Shown here: positions 52,302-59,661 of the stretch, one piece after another | How positions within the stretch are numbered: position 1 is the first letter of the stretch | Layout: every line of letters starts with the position of its first letter | NCBI GenBank assembly: GCA_002423615.1 | Contig: DIKO01000063.1 | Coordinates: 60,633 to 124,632, forward strand | DNA from: Desulfobacteraceae bacterium UBA5616 | Lineage (GTDB): Bacteria > Desulfobacterota > Desulfobacteria > Desulfobacterales > UBA5616 | Direction: 5' to 3' | Length of the DNA: 64,000 nucleotides | The notes under the pieces: generated by a model | What the model saw: the letters and a program-made list of their open reading frames with translations, nothing else | What the model was told of the DNA's origin: nothing | Databases searched by the model: none | Made by a program: the position numbers and the translations under genes

Positions 52302-52747
52302 AAGTAATCTCCTAACATATCGGTTTTTCAGTTATTTTTATAAATATGACTTGTCGTTTCAATTTCACCGTTTAGTAATTGAAAACAAATGGATTGTCAA
52401 GATATTTATCCGAAAAAATTTCACCCGTCTCTTGAAGTTGCGGGAAGGATGTGGTATTCAAGCCCACCCTGTTGCGGGGCCCAGGGGAGGTTCAATCTTA
52501 ACTTCCCGATAAATTTGAAATAACAATTTATTCGGCTGTTGTGTCCTGTTCGGGGGAATCCATTTTCTATAACAGGATTCCCTGATTTTGCCGGCACCCG
52601 CGGCATTTTGAGACAGGCCCGGATATTTGGGTTTATTACTAGTATAAAAATATAGGTATTTTTGTTTTTTATGTTATTCAAGATGGTTATATTTTTTCAT
52701 TGGCTTATAACCAAAAATTGTCATAAGACAATAGAGAGATTTTACCC
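52302..52747. other. divergent intergenic region between rpmF and gltX, with two hairpins
   Basis: No convincing gene is present in this 446-base AT-rich stretch. It must hold the promoters for both neighbours, though I cannot pick firm boxes. Two hairpins stand out: GGGAATCC (52554-52561) with GGATTCCC (52575-52582), and TGCCG (52589-52593) with CGGCA (52601-52605) followed by TTTT. Confidence 0.6.
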
Positions 52748-54163
52748 ATGAAACCGATCATTACCCGATTCCCCCCCAGCCCGACGGGCTACCTGCATCT
52801 GGGCGGTGCCCGGACGGCCCTGTTCAACTGGCTCTATGCCCGGCATATGAAGGGGACCTTTGTTCTGAGATTTGAAGACACAGACGTCCAGCGGTCGACC
52901 CAGGCCTCGGTGGATGCCATATTCGACGCTCTCCAATGGCTGGGCATCGACTGGGACGAAGGCCCCTATTATCAATCCCAAAGGTTCGACCTCTACCGGG
53001 AATACATCCGGAAGCTGGTGGATACGGGAAACGCCTATTACTGCACCTGCTCGCCGGAAAAACTGGACGAAATGAGAAAAACCGCCATGGCCTCGGGCGG
53101 AAAACCGCGGTATGACGGCACCTGCAGGGAAAAGGGACTCAAGCCCGCCAGCGATTCGGTGGTGCGGTTCAAAGCCCCCCTGATGGGGGCCACGGTCATC
53201 GACGATGTGGTGAAAGGCCCCATCGTCTTTCAGAATTCGGAACTGGACGATTTCATCATCCAGCGCAGCGATACGACCCCCACCTACAACCTGGCCGTGG
53301 TGGTGGATGACATCACCATGAACATCAACACCATTATCCGGGGGGACGACCACGTCAACAACACTCCCAAGCAGATCCTCCTGTACCGGGCTTTCGGTGC
53401 GGAACTGCCCGTGTTCGCGCATGTCCCCATGGTCCTGGGAAACGACCGGTCACGGCTCAGCAAGCGCCATGGCGCCATGTCGGTGACCGCCTACCGGGAG
53501 ATGGGGTACCTTCCCGAGGCCCTGCTCAATTACCTGGTGCGTCTGGGGTGGTCCCATAAAGACGAGGAATTTTTCACCCGGGACGACCTCATCGAAAAAT
53601 TTTCCCTGGAAAATATCGGCAAATCCGCCGGGGTCTTCAACCCGGAAAAGCTTCTGGCCTTAAATGCCGACCACATCATGGCCTCTTCACCCGAGAAACT
53701 GGCCCCGCAGGTACTGCCCTTTCTGATTCGGAAGGGCTGCCCGGCCGCCTGCGACAACCACCTGTTCAAGGTCATCGAAACCCTTAAAATCAGAAGCAAA
53801 ACTCTTGAGGAGATGGCCGATGGCGCCCTGTTCTATTATGCCTGTGAGGTTCGATACGATGAGGCGGCGGCCGATAAATTTCTTTTGCCGGCAGCGCTTG
53901 AATCCCTGACGCTTCTCGCCCGGCAAATCCAGGCCATGACGTCCTTCACCGAGAAAAGCCTCGAGGACGCCTTCAAAAGCGTCATGGAAACCACAGGGCT
54001 CAAACTGGGAAAAATCGCCCAGCCGGTGCGGGTGGCCCTGACCGGCAGAACCGCAAGCCCCGGGATTTTCGAGATCATCGAGGTGCTGGGGAAGGAAAAA
54101 ACCCTGGACCGCTTGAACCGGGCCATCGGGTTCATCCGGAGCAGGGCCGGGGAAACATCGTAA
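52748..54163 (+). CDS. gltX: glutamyl-tRNA synthetase
   Basis: This 471-residue class I synthetase has FPPSPTGYLHLGGART (HIGH region) and RSRLSKRHG (KMSKS region). The tail helical domain is complete. Whether it is discriminating or also charges tRNA-Gln cannot be read safely from the sequence; a tRNA-Gln gene lies 52 bases downstream. The ATG has only a weak AGAGAG ahead of it. Confidence 0.96.
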   Translation: MKPIITRFPPSPTGYLHLGGARTALFNWLYARHMKGTFVLRFEDTDVQRSTQASVDAIFDALQWLGIDWDEGPYYQSQRFDLYREYIRKLVDTGNAYYCTCSPEKLDEMRKTAMASGGKPRYDGTCREKGLKPASDSVVRFKAPLMGATVIDDVVKGPIVFQNSELDDFIIQRSDTTPTYNLAVVVDDITMNINTIIRGDDHVNNTPKQILLYRAFGAELPVFAHVPMVLGNDRSRLSKRHGAMSVTAYREMGYLPEALLNYLVRLGWSHKDEEFFTRDDLIEKFSLENIGKSAGVFNPEKLLALNADHIMASSPEKLAPQVLPFLIRKGCPAACDNHLFKVIETLKIRSKTLEEMADGALFYYACEVRYDEAAADKFLLPAALESLTLLARQIQAMTSFTEKSLEDAFKSVMETTGLKLGKIAQPVRVALTGRTASPGIFEIIEVLGKEKTLDRLNRAIGFIRSRAGETS

Positions 54164-54215
54164 TTTTTCCTTGACTCCGTTTCATCATTTGTGTATCAAA
54201 AAGGCCTTCTTTACT

Positions 54216-54288
54216 GGGGGATCGTCTAACGGCAGGACGACGGGTTCTGGCCCCGTTAATCCAGGTTCGAATCCTGGTCCCTCAGCCA
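54216..54288 (+). tRNA. tRNA-Gln (anticodon CTG)
   Basis: The acceptor TGGGGGA pairs with TCCCTCA (one G-T), the discriminator is G and CCA is encoded (54286-54288). The anticodon arm ACGGG-TTCTGGC-CCCGT shows CTG. The T-arm has CCAGGTTCGAATCCTGG. It reads CAG. It sits just after gltX and marks the left edge of the accessory-looking region. Confidence 0.95.
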
Positions 54289-54408
54289 CCAACCTGTCAG
54301 TCAGGCCATCAAATGGTTACATCAAAAAAGATGCGGCCGCACAAGCCATACACCCCTTGATCAAATTTAAAAACCTCTCTATAAACCAACGCATGGCTGA
54401 AACGCCTG

Positions 54409-54459
54409 CGGAATTGCCGCCGGAGCGGAAAATTCCGGGCGCATGATTCCGGAATCATG
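54409..54459. promoter_or_regulatory. palindromes upstream of the CpsB-like gene
   Basis: A perfect 18-base palindrome, CATGATTCCGGAATCATG, occupies 54442-54459, 20 bases ahead of the GTG start. A second inverted repeat, CGGAATT (54409-54415) with AATTCCG (54431-54437), shares the ATTCCG core. Such a pair looks like an operator for a dimeric regulator. Confidence 0.45.
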
Positions 54460-54479
54460 AATAATAAGAAAGGGCCTCC

Positions 54480-55238
54480 GTGATCGACCTTCACTGTCAT
54501 ATCCTTCCCGGCGTGGACGACGGCGCCTCCGATATGGAGGAGAGCGTGGCCATGGCCAGGTTTGCCGCAGCCCAGGGGATTACGGCCATTGTCGCCACTC
54601 CCCATGCCCTGGGCGGCGCCTTCGCCAATCCTCCGGTTAAGATCAGGAAACAGGTGGCGGCGCTTCAGCGGCACCTGAACTTCCTGAAAATACCCCTGAC
54701 CCTGCACCCGGGCTGCGAGGTTCATTTCTGCATCGGCCTTGCCCGCCGCATCATGGCCGGGGAAGCGACCTTCCTCTGCGAAAACCGCCGGTACATCCTG
54801 GTCGAATTTCCCTTCCAGGCCGTTCCGGATGGGTTTTTGAAAGAAATCCATGAACTTGCGGTCAACGGGATCACGCCGGTGATCGCCCACCCCGAACGGA
54901 ACACTACCCTCTGCCATGATTTTGGAATCCTCCAAAGACTTTTTGCCATGGGCTGCATTTTTCAGGTCAACTCCACCAGCATCACCGGCGGGTTCGGCGA
55001 CGCGGTCATGGCCTTTTCCCACACCCTCCTGGAAACAAGGACAGCCCACATCATCGCCTCGGACGCCCATTCCCGGGACCATCGCCCCCCGGACCTGGCC
55101 CGGGCCGTTCACATCGCCCGATCGATCCTGGGCAGCAAAGGCGAGGCCATGGCCATGGTCCGCGAAAGGCCCCGGAACATCCTGGCAGGAGAGCCCCTGG
55201 ACTTGACCGAAGACAAATTCCCCACCCGGAGTCGCTGA
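54480..55238 (+). CDS. CpsB/YwqE-type PHP-family tyrosine-protein phosphatase
   Basis: This 252-residue PHP-domain protein starts at GTG 54480 with IDLHCHILPGVDDGA (metal-binding HxH). ATPH, GCEVHF, HPERN and DAHS supply the remaining ligands of the polynuclear metal site. CpsB/Wzb-like members dephosphorylate BY-kinases that control capsule or exopolysaccharide chain length. No BY-kinase is in the window. Its place ahead of an exosortase/PEP-CTERM region fits a link with exopolysaccharide. Confidence 0.85.
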   Translation: MIDLHCHILPGVDDGASDMEESVAMARFAAAQGITAIVATPHALGGAFANPPVKIRKQVAALQRHLNFLKIPLTLHPGCEVHFCIGLARRIMAGEATFLCENRRYILVEFPFQAVPDGFLKEIHELAVNGITPVIAHPERNTTLCHDFGILQRLFAMGCIFQVNSTSITGGFGDAVMAFSHTLLETRTAHIIASDAHSRDHRPPDLARAVHIARSILGSKGEAMAMVRERPRNILAGEPLDLTEDKFPTRSR

Positions 55239-55513
55239 GAAAACCCCGTTTTTCAAGGCGCCGGCCGCATCCCGGGCTTTTGTTCCGGCGCTGTTCCGCT
55301 TGCATTATCTTAAAAGGGTACTTATAATTACGAAAATTCAGGGTTCTGAATCTCAGGCGTCTCCCGGACATCGCATACCCGCGTTCGGGGTTATGACGCC
55401 GATGTTATTTTTCGTCATTTTCGGGAAGACGGGGCATAAAAGGATCATTCTCGATGAAAGATGCAATTTGTGTAACCGTTGAGCAGGACCTATCCGTGGA
55501 GGGTTGAATACAT

Positions 55514-56842
55514 ATGACATCAGAGATAAAAACCAGGAAGCAACTGATCGATGAAATAACAGCCCTGCAGAACCGGGTGTCCCAGCTTGGGGTTCTTGAA
55601 AAAGGCCTCAAGCAGGATCAGCAGTCCTTCAGTGAACGGGTCGGCCGTTTTTTTCCCCAGACCGATCACCCCAGCGAGGCGGTTTACGTCATTTTCGACC
55701 GGAAGCTCGAATTCGTCAACGATCATTTCGCCAGGCTGTTTGAAATAGAACCCGAGGAAGCCTGTCATCCCAATTTCAGGCCCATGAAGCTGGTTGCGCC
55801 CGAGAGCCGGCGGCTTGTCCGGGACATCAACAACAAGGGGATTTTCGGGGAATATTCGTTTCAGCAGTATGAATTCACGGGTCTCACCAAAAACGGCATC
55901 AAATTCGAGTGCGAGACCTTCGTCATGTACATCCCCTACCGGTGGGGGGTGGCCATCCACGGCATGCTGCGGGACATCAGCGCACAGAAAAGAATCATCG
56001 AGGAACTGCAGCGCAACCGGAGCGATTACCAGATCGTCCTGGACTCCATCCCCACGACGATTTTCTACATGGACCGGAACCACCGGTTTATCCGGCTGAA
56101 CAAGGCTTTCTGTAAATTTCTCGGCATGACCCACGACGAGATCATCGGGAAAACCTTTTCCCAATTGTTTCCCAATCTGCCGCATGAGCAGCTTGCAGGA
56201 TTTTATCACACCAACGATCAGGTCATGGCTTCGGGCAATGCCAAACGCGGGATCATCGACGCCTTTCCGTCGGTCCGCACGAGACGGTGGATCCAGAACG
56301 ACCGCATCCCCTACCGGGACGATTCCGGGAACATCATCGGCGTCATCTGCCTGGCCATGGATGTCAGCAATCTCCTGGAAACCGAAGAGAAGCTTTCATA
56401 CATGAGCCTGCACGACGTGCTGACCGGACTTTACAACCGTTCGTATTTTCAGGAGGAATTGAACCGGCTGGGAAAAAGCAGGCTGTTTCCCGTGAGCATC
56501 GCCGCGATTTGCGTGGACAACCTGGTTGCGGTGAACCAGGAACACGGCATCGCGGCGGGCAACGAGGCCCTCCGGCAGACGGCCAGGGCCTTGAAGGTGT
56601 TCCGGACCGAGGATGTGGTGGCCAGAATCGGCGGAAACAAATTCGCCGCCATCATGCCCGCTTCGGACAGGTCTGTCGAGGAACGCGTCATGGATCGCCT
56701 CAGGGGGGCGATCGAGAAGATGAATCAGAAATACAGGGATATCCCTCTGGAGATCTCCATCGGCATCGTCACTCTGGAAAAGAATGGAAGACTTTCCGAG
56801 GCGTTGAAAAATGCCGAAACCGCCATGAAAAAAATCGCATAG
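55514..56842 (+). CDS. PAS-PAS-GGDEF protein with degenerate active site
   Basis: This 442-residue soluble protein has an N-terminal coiled coil, PAS-like regions (about 50-165 and 170-290), and a GGDEF domain from SLHDVLTGLYNRSYFQEEL (about 296). The catalytic GGDEF is replaced by GGNKF (373-377), losing the acidic metal ligands, so cyclase activity is unlikely. RTED (364-367) lies five residues upstream, the spacing of the RxxD inhibitory I-site. The protein may be a c-di-GMP receptor rather than an enzyme. It has no EAL domain and no membrane segment. Confidence 0.85.
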   Translation: MTSEIKTRKQLIDEITALQNRVSQLGVLEKGLKQDQQSFSERVGRFFPQTDHPSEAVYVIFDRKLEFVNDHFARLFEIEPEEACHPNFRPMKLVAPESRRLVRDINNKGIFGEYSFQQYEFTGLTKNGIKFECETFVMYIPYRWGVAIHGMLRDISAQKRIIEELQRNRSDYQIVLDSIPTTIFYMDRNHRFIRLNKAFCKFLGMTHDEIIGKTFSQLFPNLPHEQLAGFYHTNDQVMASGNAKRGIIDAFPSVRTRRWIQNDRIPYRDDSGNIIGVICLAMDVSNLLETEEKLSYMSLHDVLTGLYNRSYFQEELNRLGKSRLFPVSIAAICVDNLVAVNQEHGIAAGNEALRQTARALKVFRTEDVVARIGGNKFAAIMPASDRSVEERVMDRLRGAIEKMNQKYRDIPLEISIGIVTLEKNGRLSEALKNAETAMKKIA

Positions 56843-56898
56843 TCCATAACATTATAAATACAACGGCATAAATTATTTCACCGGGCCTTGAATGGTCC

Positions 56899-56988
56899 GT
56901 AGGATGGGTGGAGCCTGCGGAACCCATCGCACCATAGTTTCAGGCAATTCCAGCAATGGTGGGTTGCGCTTCGCTTCACCCACCCTAC
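56899..56988. repeat. REP-like pair of hairpins
   Basis: The 90-base element is bounded by GTAGGATGGGTG and CACCCACCCTAC, nearly perfect inverses. Inside are two hairpins, GATGGGT/ACCCATC (56903-56909 with 56922-56928) and GGTGGGT/ACCCACC (56958-56964 with 56978-56984). The second loop is TGCGCTTCGCTTC. This GTAGG-TGGG style is common among REP/BIME elements in proteobacteria. Confidence 0.7.
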
Positions 56989-57050
56989 ACCGTAATTACG
57001 TAATTCCGACACGGAGCGCCGAGGGATCGCTCTTGCATTCCCGGCCCTGA

Positions 57051-57077
57051 ACAAAAACGGCGCCGTTTCCGGCGCCG
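57051..57077 (-). terminator. intrinsic terminator of the PEP-CTERM gene
   Basis: On the minus strand CGGCGCCG pairs with CGGCGCCG (57070-57077 with 57058-57065) around a four-base loop and is followed by a TTTTTGT run. It lies 31 bases after the stop. Confidence 0.9.
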
Positions 57078-57108
57078 ATCTGTATTTAACGAATTGTAAT
57101 CTGTGGAA

Positions 57109-57849
57109 CTATTTTCTGAGCTTCCGGCTCACACCGGCCAGACCCACAAGTCCGAAACCCAGGAGAAGCAGGGTGGCTGGTTCGGGAACAGGGGGAACGG
57201 TCTCATCATCTTCCCCAACAATAGCCCACTCCTCGAAACCATCATCGCTGGCGTTAGGTTTACCGAATGCTGAATATAAGTAAACATATGAATTCGTCGA
57301 CTCTGCAAAAAAGCTTTCCGGGATGTAGGCGAACATGTCGCCGGCACCACTGCCCGGGTTAAGCATAAAATTTAATTCAATCGTAGAATCTCCATCATTC
57401 CCTTCGTCAAGATCCCAGACTTTGTCGCCAAGATTAGGATAGCCCGTAAGGTCTCCTGTTGCCCCGAGATACAACTCTAATTCATATAGGGAGATAAACT
57501 CGTTGTCGCCGCCCTGATTCTCATTTATATCCAACAGAAACTGCCGCTTACCGTTCACCAGGGGAACATCGGACAGAAGCAGAGAATGTGTAAACAAGCC
57601 TGATTTAGTGTCAAATTCCAAGGTTCCATCCGTATTGTAGCCACTCTCCAAATCATTGGCCTGCAACCGCACGAAAGTGTCAATGACGCCGGTGCCTGTC
57701 GACTGGTCAGGTACCTGCTGGAAAAACGCTCCATTGATGGTACCGGAAGCCCCAGCAGTAGTGAGATCCAGCGACGTGGCCATCGCACTTCCCGCTCCCA
57801 GTAAAACAGCCAGAGTCGATACTAATAATACATAACCTGATTTTTTCAT
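57109..57849 (-). CDS. PEP-CTERM sorting-signal protein
   Basis: This 246-residue exported protein starts at the ATG after AGGAGGT, with signal peptide KKSGYVLLVSTLAVLLGAGSAMA. The mature part is acidic and rich in Gly, Asn, Asp and Ser, with no enzyme motif. The C-terminus is a PEP-CTERM signal: VPEPATLLLLGFG, hydrophobic helix, then RKLRK (PEP at about 222-224). Exosortase should cleave it during transit to the surface. It is the only PEP-CTERM protein in the window and has its own sigma-54 promoter and terminator. Confidence 0.92.
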   Translation of the reverse strand: MKKSGYVLLVSTLAVLLGAGSAMATSLDLTTAGASGTINGAFFQQVPDQSTGTGVIDTFVRLQANDLESGYNTDGTLEFDTKSGLFTHSLLLSDVPLVNGKRQFLLDINENQGGDNEFISLYELELYLGATGDLTGYPNLGDKVWDLDEGNDGDSTIELNFMLNPGSGAGDMFAYIPESFFAESTNSYVYLYSAFGKPNASDDGFEEWAIVGEDDETVPPVPEPATLLLLGFGLVGLAGVSRKLRK

Positions 57850-57905
57850 TATTATACCTCCTTTTTTGTGAGTTATCATTTCCATTTTGTTTTGGCATAA
57901 TAGTT

Positions 57906-57922
57906 TGCAAATTGAGTGCCAA
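57906..57922 (-). promoter_or_regulatory. sigma-54 promoter of the PEP-CTERM gene
   Basis: On the minus strand TTGGCAC-TCAAT-TTGCA: an exact match to the -24/-12 consensus TTGGCAC-N5-TTGC(A/T), 57 bases ahead of the start codon. Confidence 0.9.
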
Positions 57923-57977
57923 CCTTCCTTCACTCACGGAGCCAGGCCGAACAATGGAGATAACCTTTTAATTCAAT

Positions 57978-58001
57978 AGACAAATATTTCATCGCTTGTC
58001 T
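57978..58001 (-). promoter_or_regulatory. candidate PrsR binding site (upstream activator sequence)
   Basis: AGACAA and TTGTCT form a perfect six-base inverted repeat with a 12-base spacer, centred about 68 bases upstream of the -24 box. That is the usual distance for an enhancer-binding protein. Only one copy is seen. Confidence 0.5.
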
Positions 58002-58213
58002 GTATCAGGAGGAATTTTTCCAGCGCACCACAGGTTCCAGCGGTTAAAATCGTAAAGCATCCCGGCGGTTTTCCCAACAAAAACAGCCACGCCGGACCAT
58101 CGAAATACCCTGAAAAATTTTAAATCAATGAATCAAACAGGTTAATCCAAATTTTCCTTTGAACAGGGCTTGTAAGGTATCCCGGCGCACGGGTGATAAG
58201 AATCCTGACGTCT

Positions 58214-59572
58214 TCAATCCTTGGGGACCTGGTGCTTCTCCAGGAGGTCGTACAGGGTCGGCCGGCTGATGCACAGGTCCCGGGCCACGAGGGTGAGGTT
58301 GCCCGGGTTCCGGGACATGGCTTTGAGGATCAGGTCTTTTTCCAGGGCTTCACGGGCCTCCTTGAGCCCCATTTTCTCGTAGGGTGTCCGGGGCTCTCCC
58401 AGCTCCAGGTCCGAAGGCGTGATTTTCGGTCCGTCCGACATGATCACGGCCCGCTTGACGCGGTTTTCCAGCTCCCGGACGTTCCCCGGCCAGGCATACT
58501 GTTCGATGGCGTCGATGGCCGCATCGGTGAACACCCTGGTTTTCTTCCTGTTCTCCATCGCGAAGCGCTCCAGGAAGGCTTTGGCCAGAAGGACCCGGTC
58601 GTTTTCCCTTTCCCTCAAGGGGGGGATTGAAATCCGGATGACACCCAGGCGGTAAAAGAGGTCATCCCGAAAATCCCCGTCCTTCATGGCCTCCTTGAGA
58701 TCCCGGTTCGTGGCGGCGATGATCCTCGCATCCACCTCGATCTCCTCCCTGCCGCCGATGCGCTCTATGGTACGCTCCTGGAGAAAACGCAGCAGCTTCA
58801 CCTGCAGGGCCGGGGGCAGCTCGCCGATTTCGTCCAGAAACAGGGTCCCCCCGTCGGCCATTTCAAATCGCCCTTTCCGCTGGACATGCGCCCCGGTGAA
58901 GGCCCCTTTTTCATGTCCGAAGAGTTCGCTTTCCAGGAGATTTTCCGGGATGGCGCCGCAGTTGATCACGATGAAGGGGTTGTTCCGGCGGTCGCTTCCC
59001 TCGTGTATGGCCTTGGCCACGAGCTCCTTGCCGGTGCCGCTTTCACCGGTGATCAGGACAGAGGCGCTGGTGGCCGCAACTTTACGGATCACCGTGAAGA
59101 CTTCCTGAATTTTTGGACAGGTCCCCAGCATTTCCTGAAACGGGGAACCGGACAGGCGCTGACGCAGAAACCGCTGCTCCTCTTCCAGGCGGGAGAGATG
59201 GAAGGCCCGACCGAGCACGACCCGGAGCTCCTCGATCTCGATGGGCTTGTAGAAAAAGTCGTAAGCCCCTTTTTCAACGGCCCGAAGGGCGTTTTCCTTT
59301 TCGCCCCTGCCCGTGATGATGATCACCTTGGTCCGGCCGGAGGCTTCGAGAATCTCCTCCAGAACGGCAAACCCCTCTTCCACGCCTGCCGGCTGGGGAG
59401 GCAGCCCCAGGTCCAGGGTCACGACCGCGGGGTTTTCCTTTTGCATCACGGCCGCGGCACCTGCCCTGTCCCCGGCCAGCAGAATTTCATAGTCCCGGGC
59501 CAGGGCCCACTTCATCTGGGTCCTCAGGTCCTCATCATCATCAACGATCAACAGCTTCTCTTTTTCCACCAT
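58214..59572 (-). CDS. prsR: PEP-CTERM-box response regulator transcription factor PrsR
   Basis: This 452-residue NtrC-type regulator has a receiver domain (KLLIVDDDEDLR, phospho-acceptor Asp54 in VTLDLGLP), an AAA+ domain with Walker A GESGTGKE (176-183), the sigma-54 contact GAFTGA (223-228) intact, and a Fis-type HTH (LVARDLCISRPTLYDLLEKH). It thus should activate sigma-54 promoters, and one lies just downstream at the PEP-CTERM gene. The ATG after GAGGGGGG is chosen. It is paired with prsK. Confidence 0.93.
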   Translation of the reverse strand: MVEKEKLLIVDDDEDLRTQMKWALARDYEILLAGDRAGAAAVMQKENPAVVTLDLGLPPQPAGVEEGFAVLEEILEASGRTKVIIITGRGEKENALRAVEKGAYDFFYKPIEIEELRVVLGRAFHLSRLEEEQRFLRQRLSGSPFQEMLGTCPKIQEVFTVIRKVAATSASVLITGESGTGKELVAKAIHEGSDRRNNPFIVINCGAIPENLLESELFGHEKGAFTGAHVQRKGRFEMADGGTLFLDEIGELPPALQVKLLRFLQERTIERIGGREEIEVDARIIAATNRDLKEAMKDGDFRDDLFYRLGVIRISIPPLRERENDRVLLAKAFLERFAMENRKKTRVFTDAAIDAIEQYAWPGNVRELENRVKRAVIMSDGPKITPSDLELGEPRTPYEKMGLKEAREALEKDLILKAMSRNPGNLTLVARDLCISRPTLYDLLEKHQVPKD

Positions 59573-59584
59573 AACCCCCCTCAC

Positions 59585-59661
59585 CTATCGCCCATCGCCC
59601 ATCCCCTATCGCCTATAGCCTATAGCCCATTCCCTATCGCCTATTGCCTATTGCCTATCGC
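59585..59661. repeat. heptanucleotide tandem array between prsK and prsR
   Basis: Eleven successive units of CTATCGC or close variants (CCATCGC, CCATCCC, CTATAGC, CCATTCC, CTATTGC). The array fills the prsK-prsR gap and provides the last six codons and the TAG stop of prsK on the minus strand. Confidence 0.9.

Larger units (their letters stand above)
57850..58213. other. regulatory intergenic region of the PEP-CTERM gene
   Basis: No gene is seen in these 364 bases. The left half holds a sigma-54 promoter and an upstream inverted repeat, described separately. The right half (58002-58213) after the prsR stop shows no clear terminator. Confidence 0.6.

Noticed and set aside
52288..52512. 74-residue frame on the + strand after rpmF
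   Set aside because: AT-rich, starts within rpmF antisense, no ribosome binding site and no family features.
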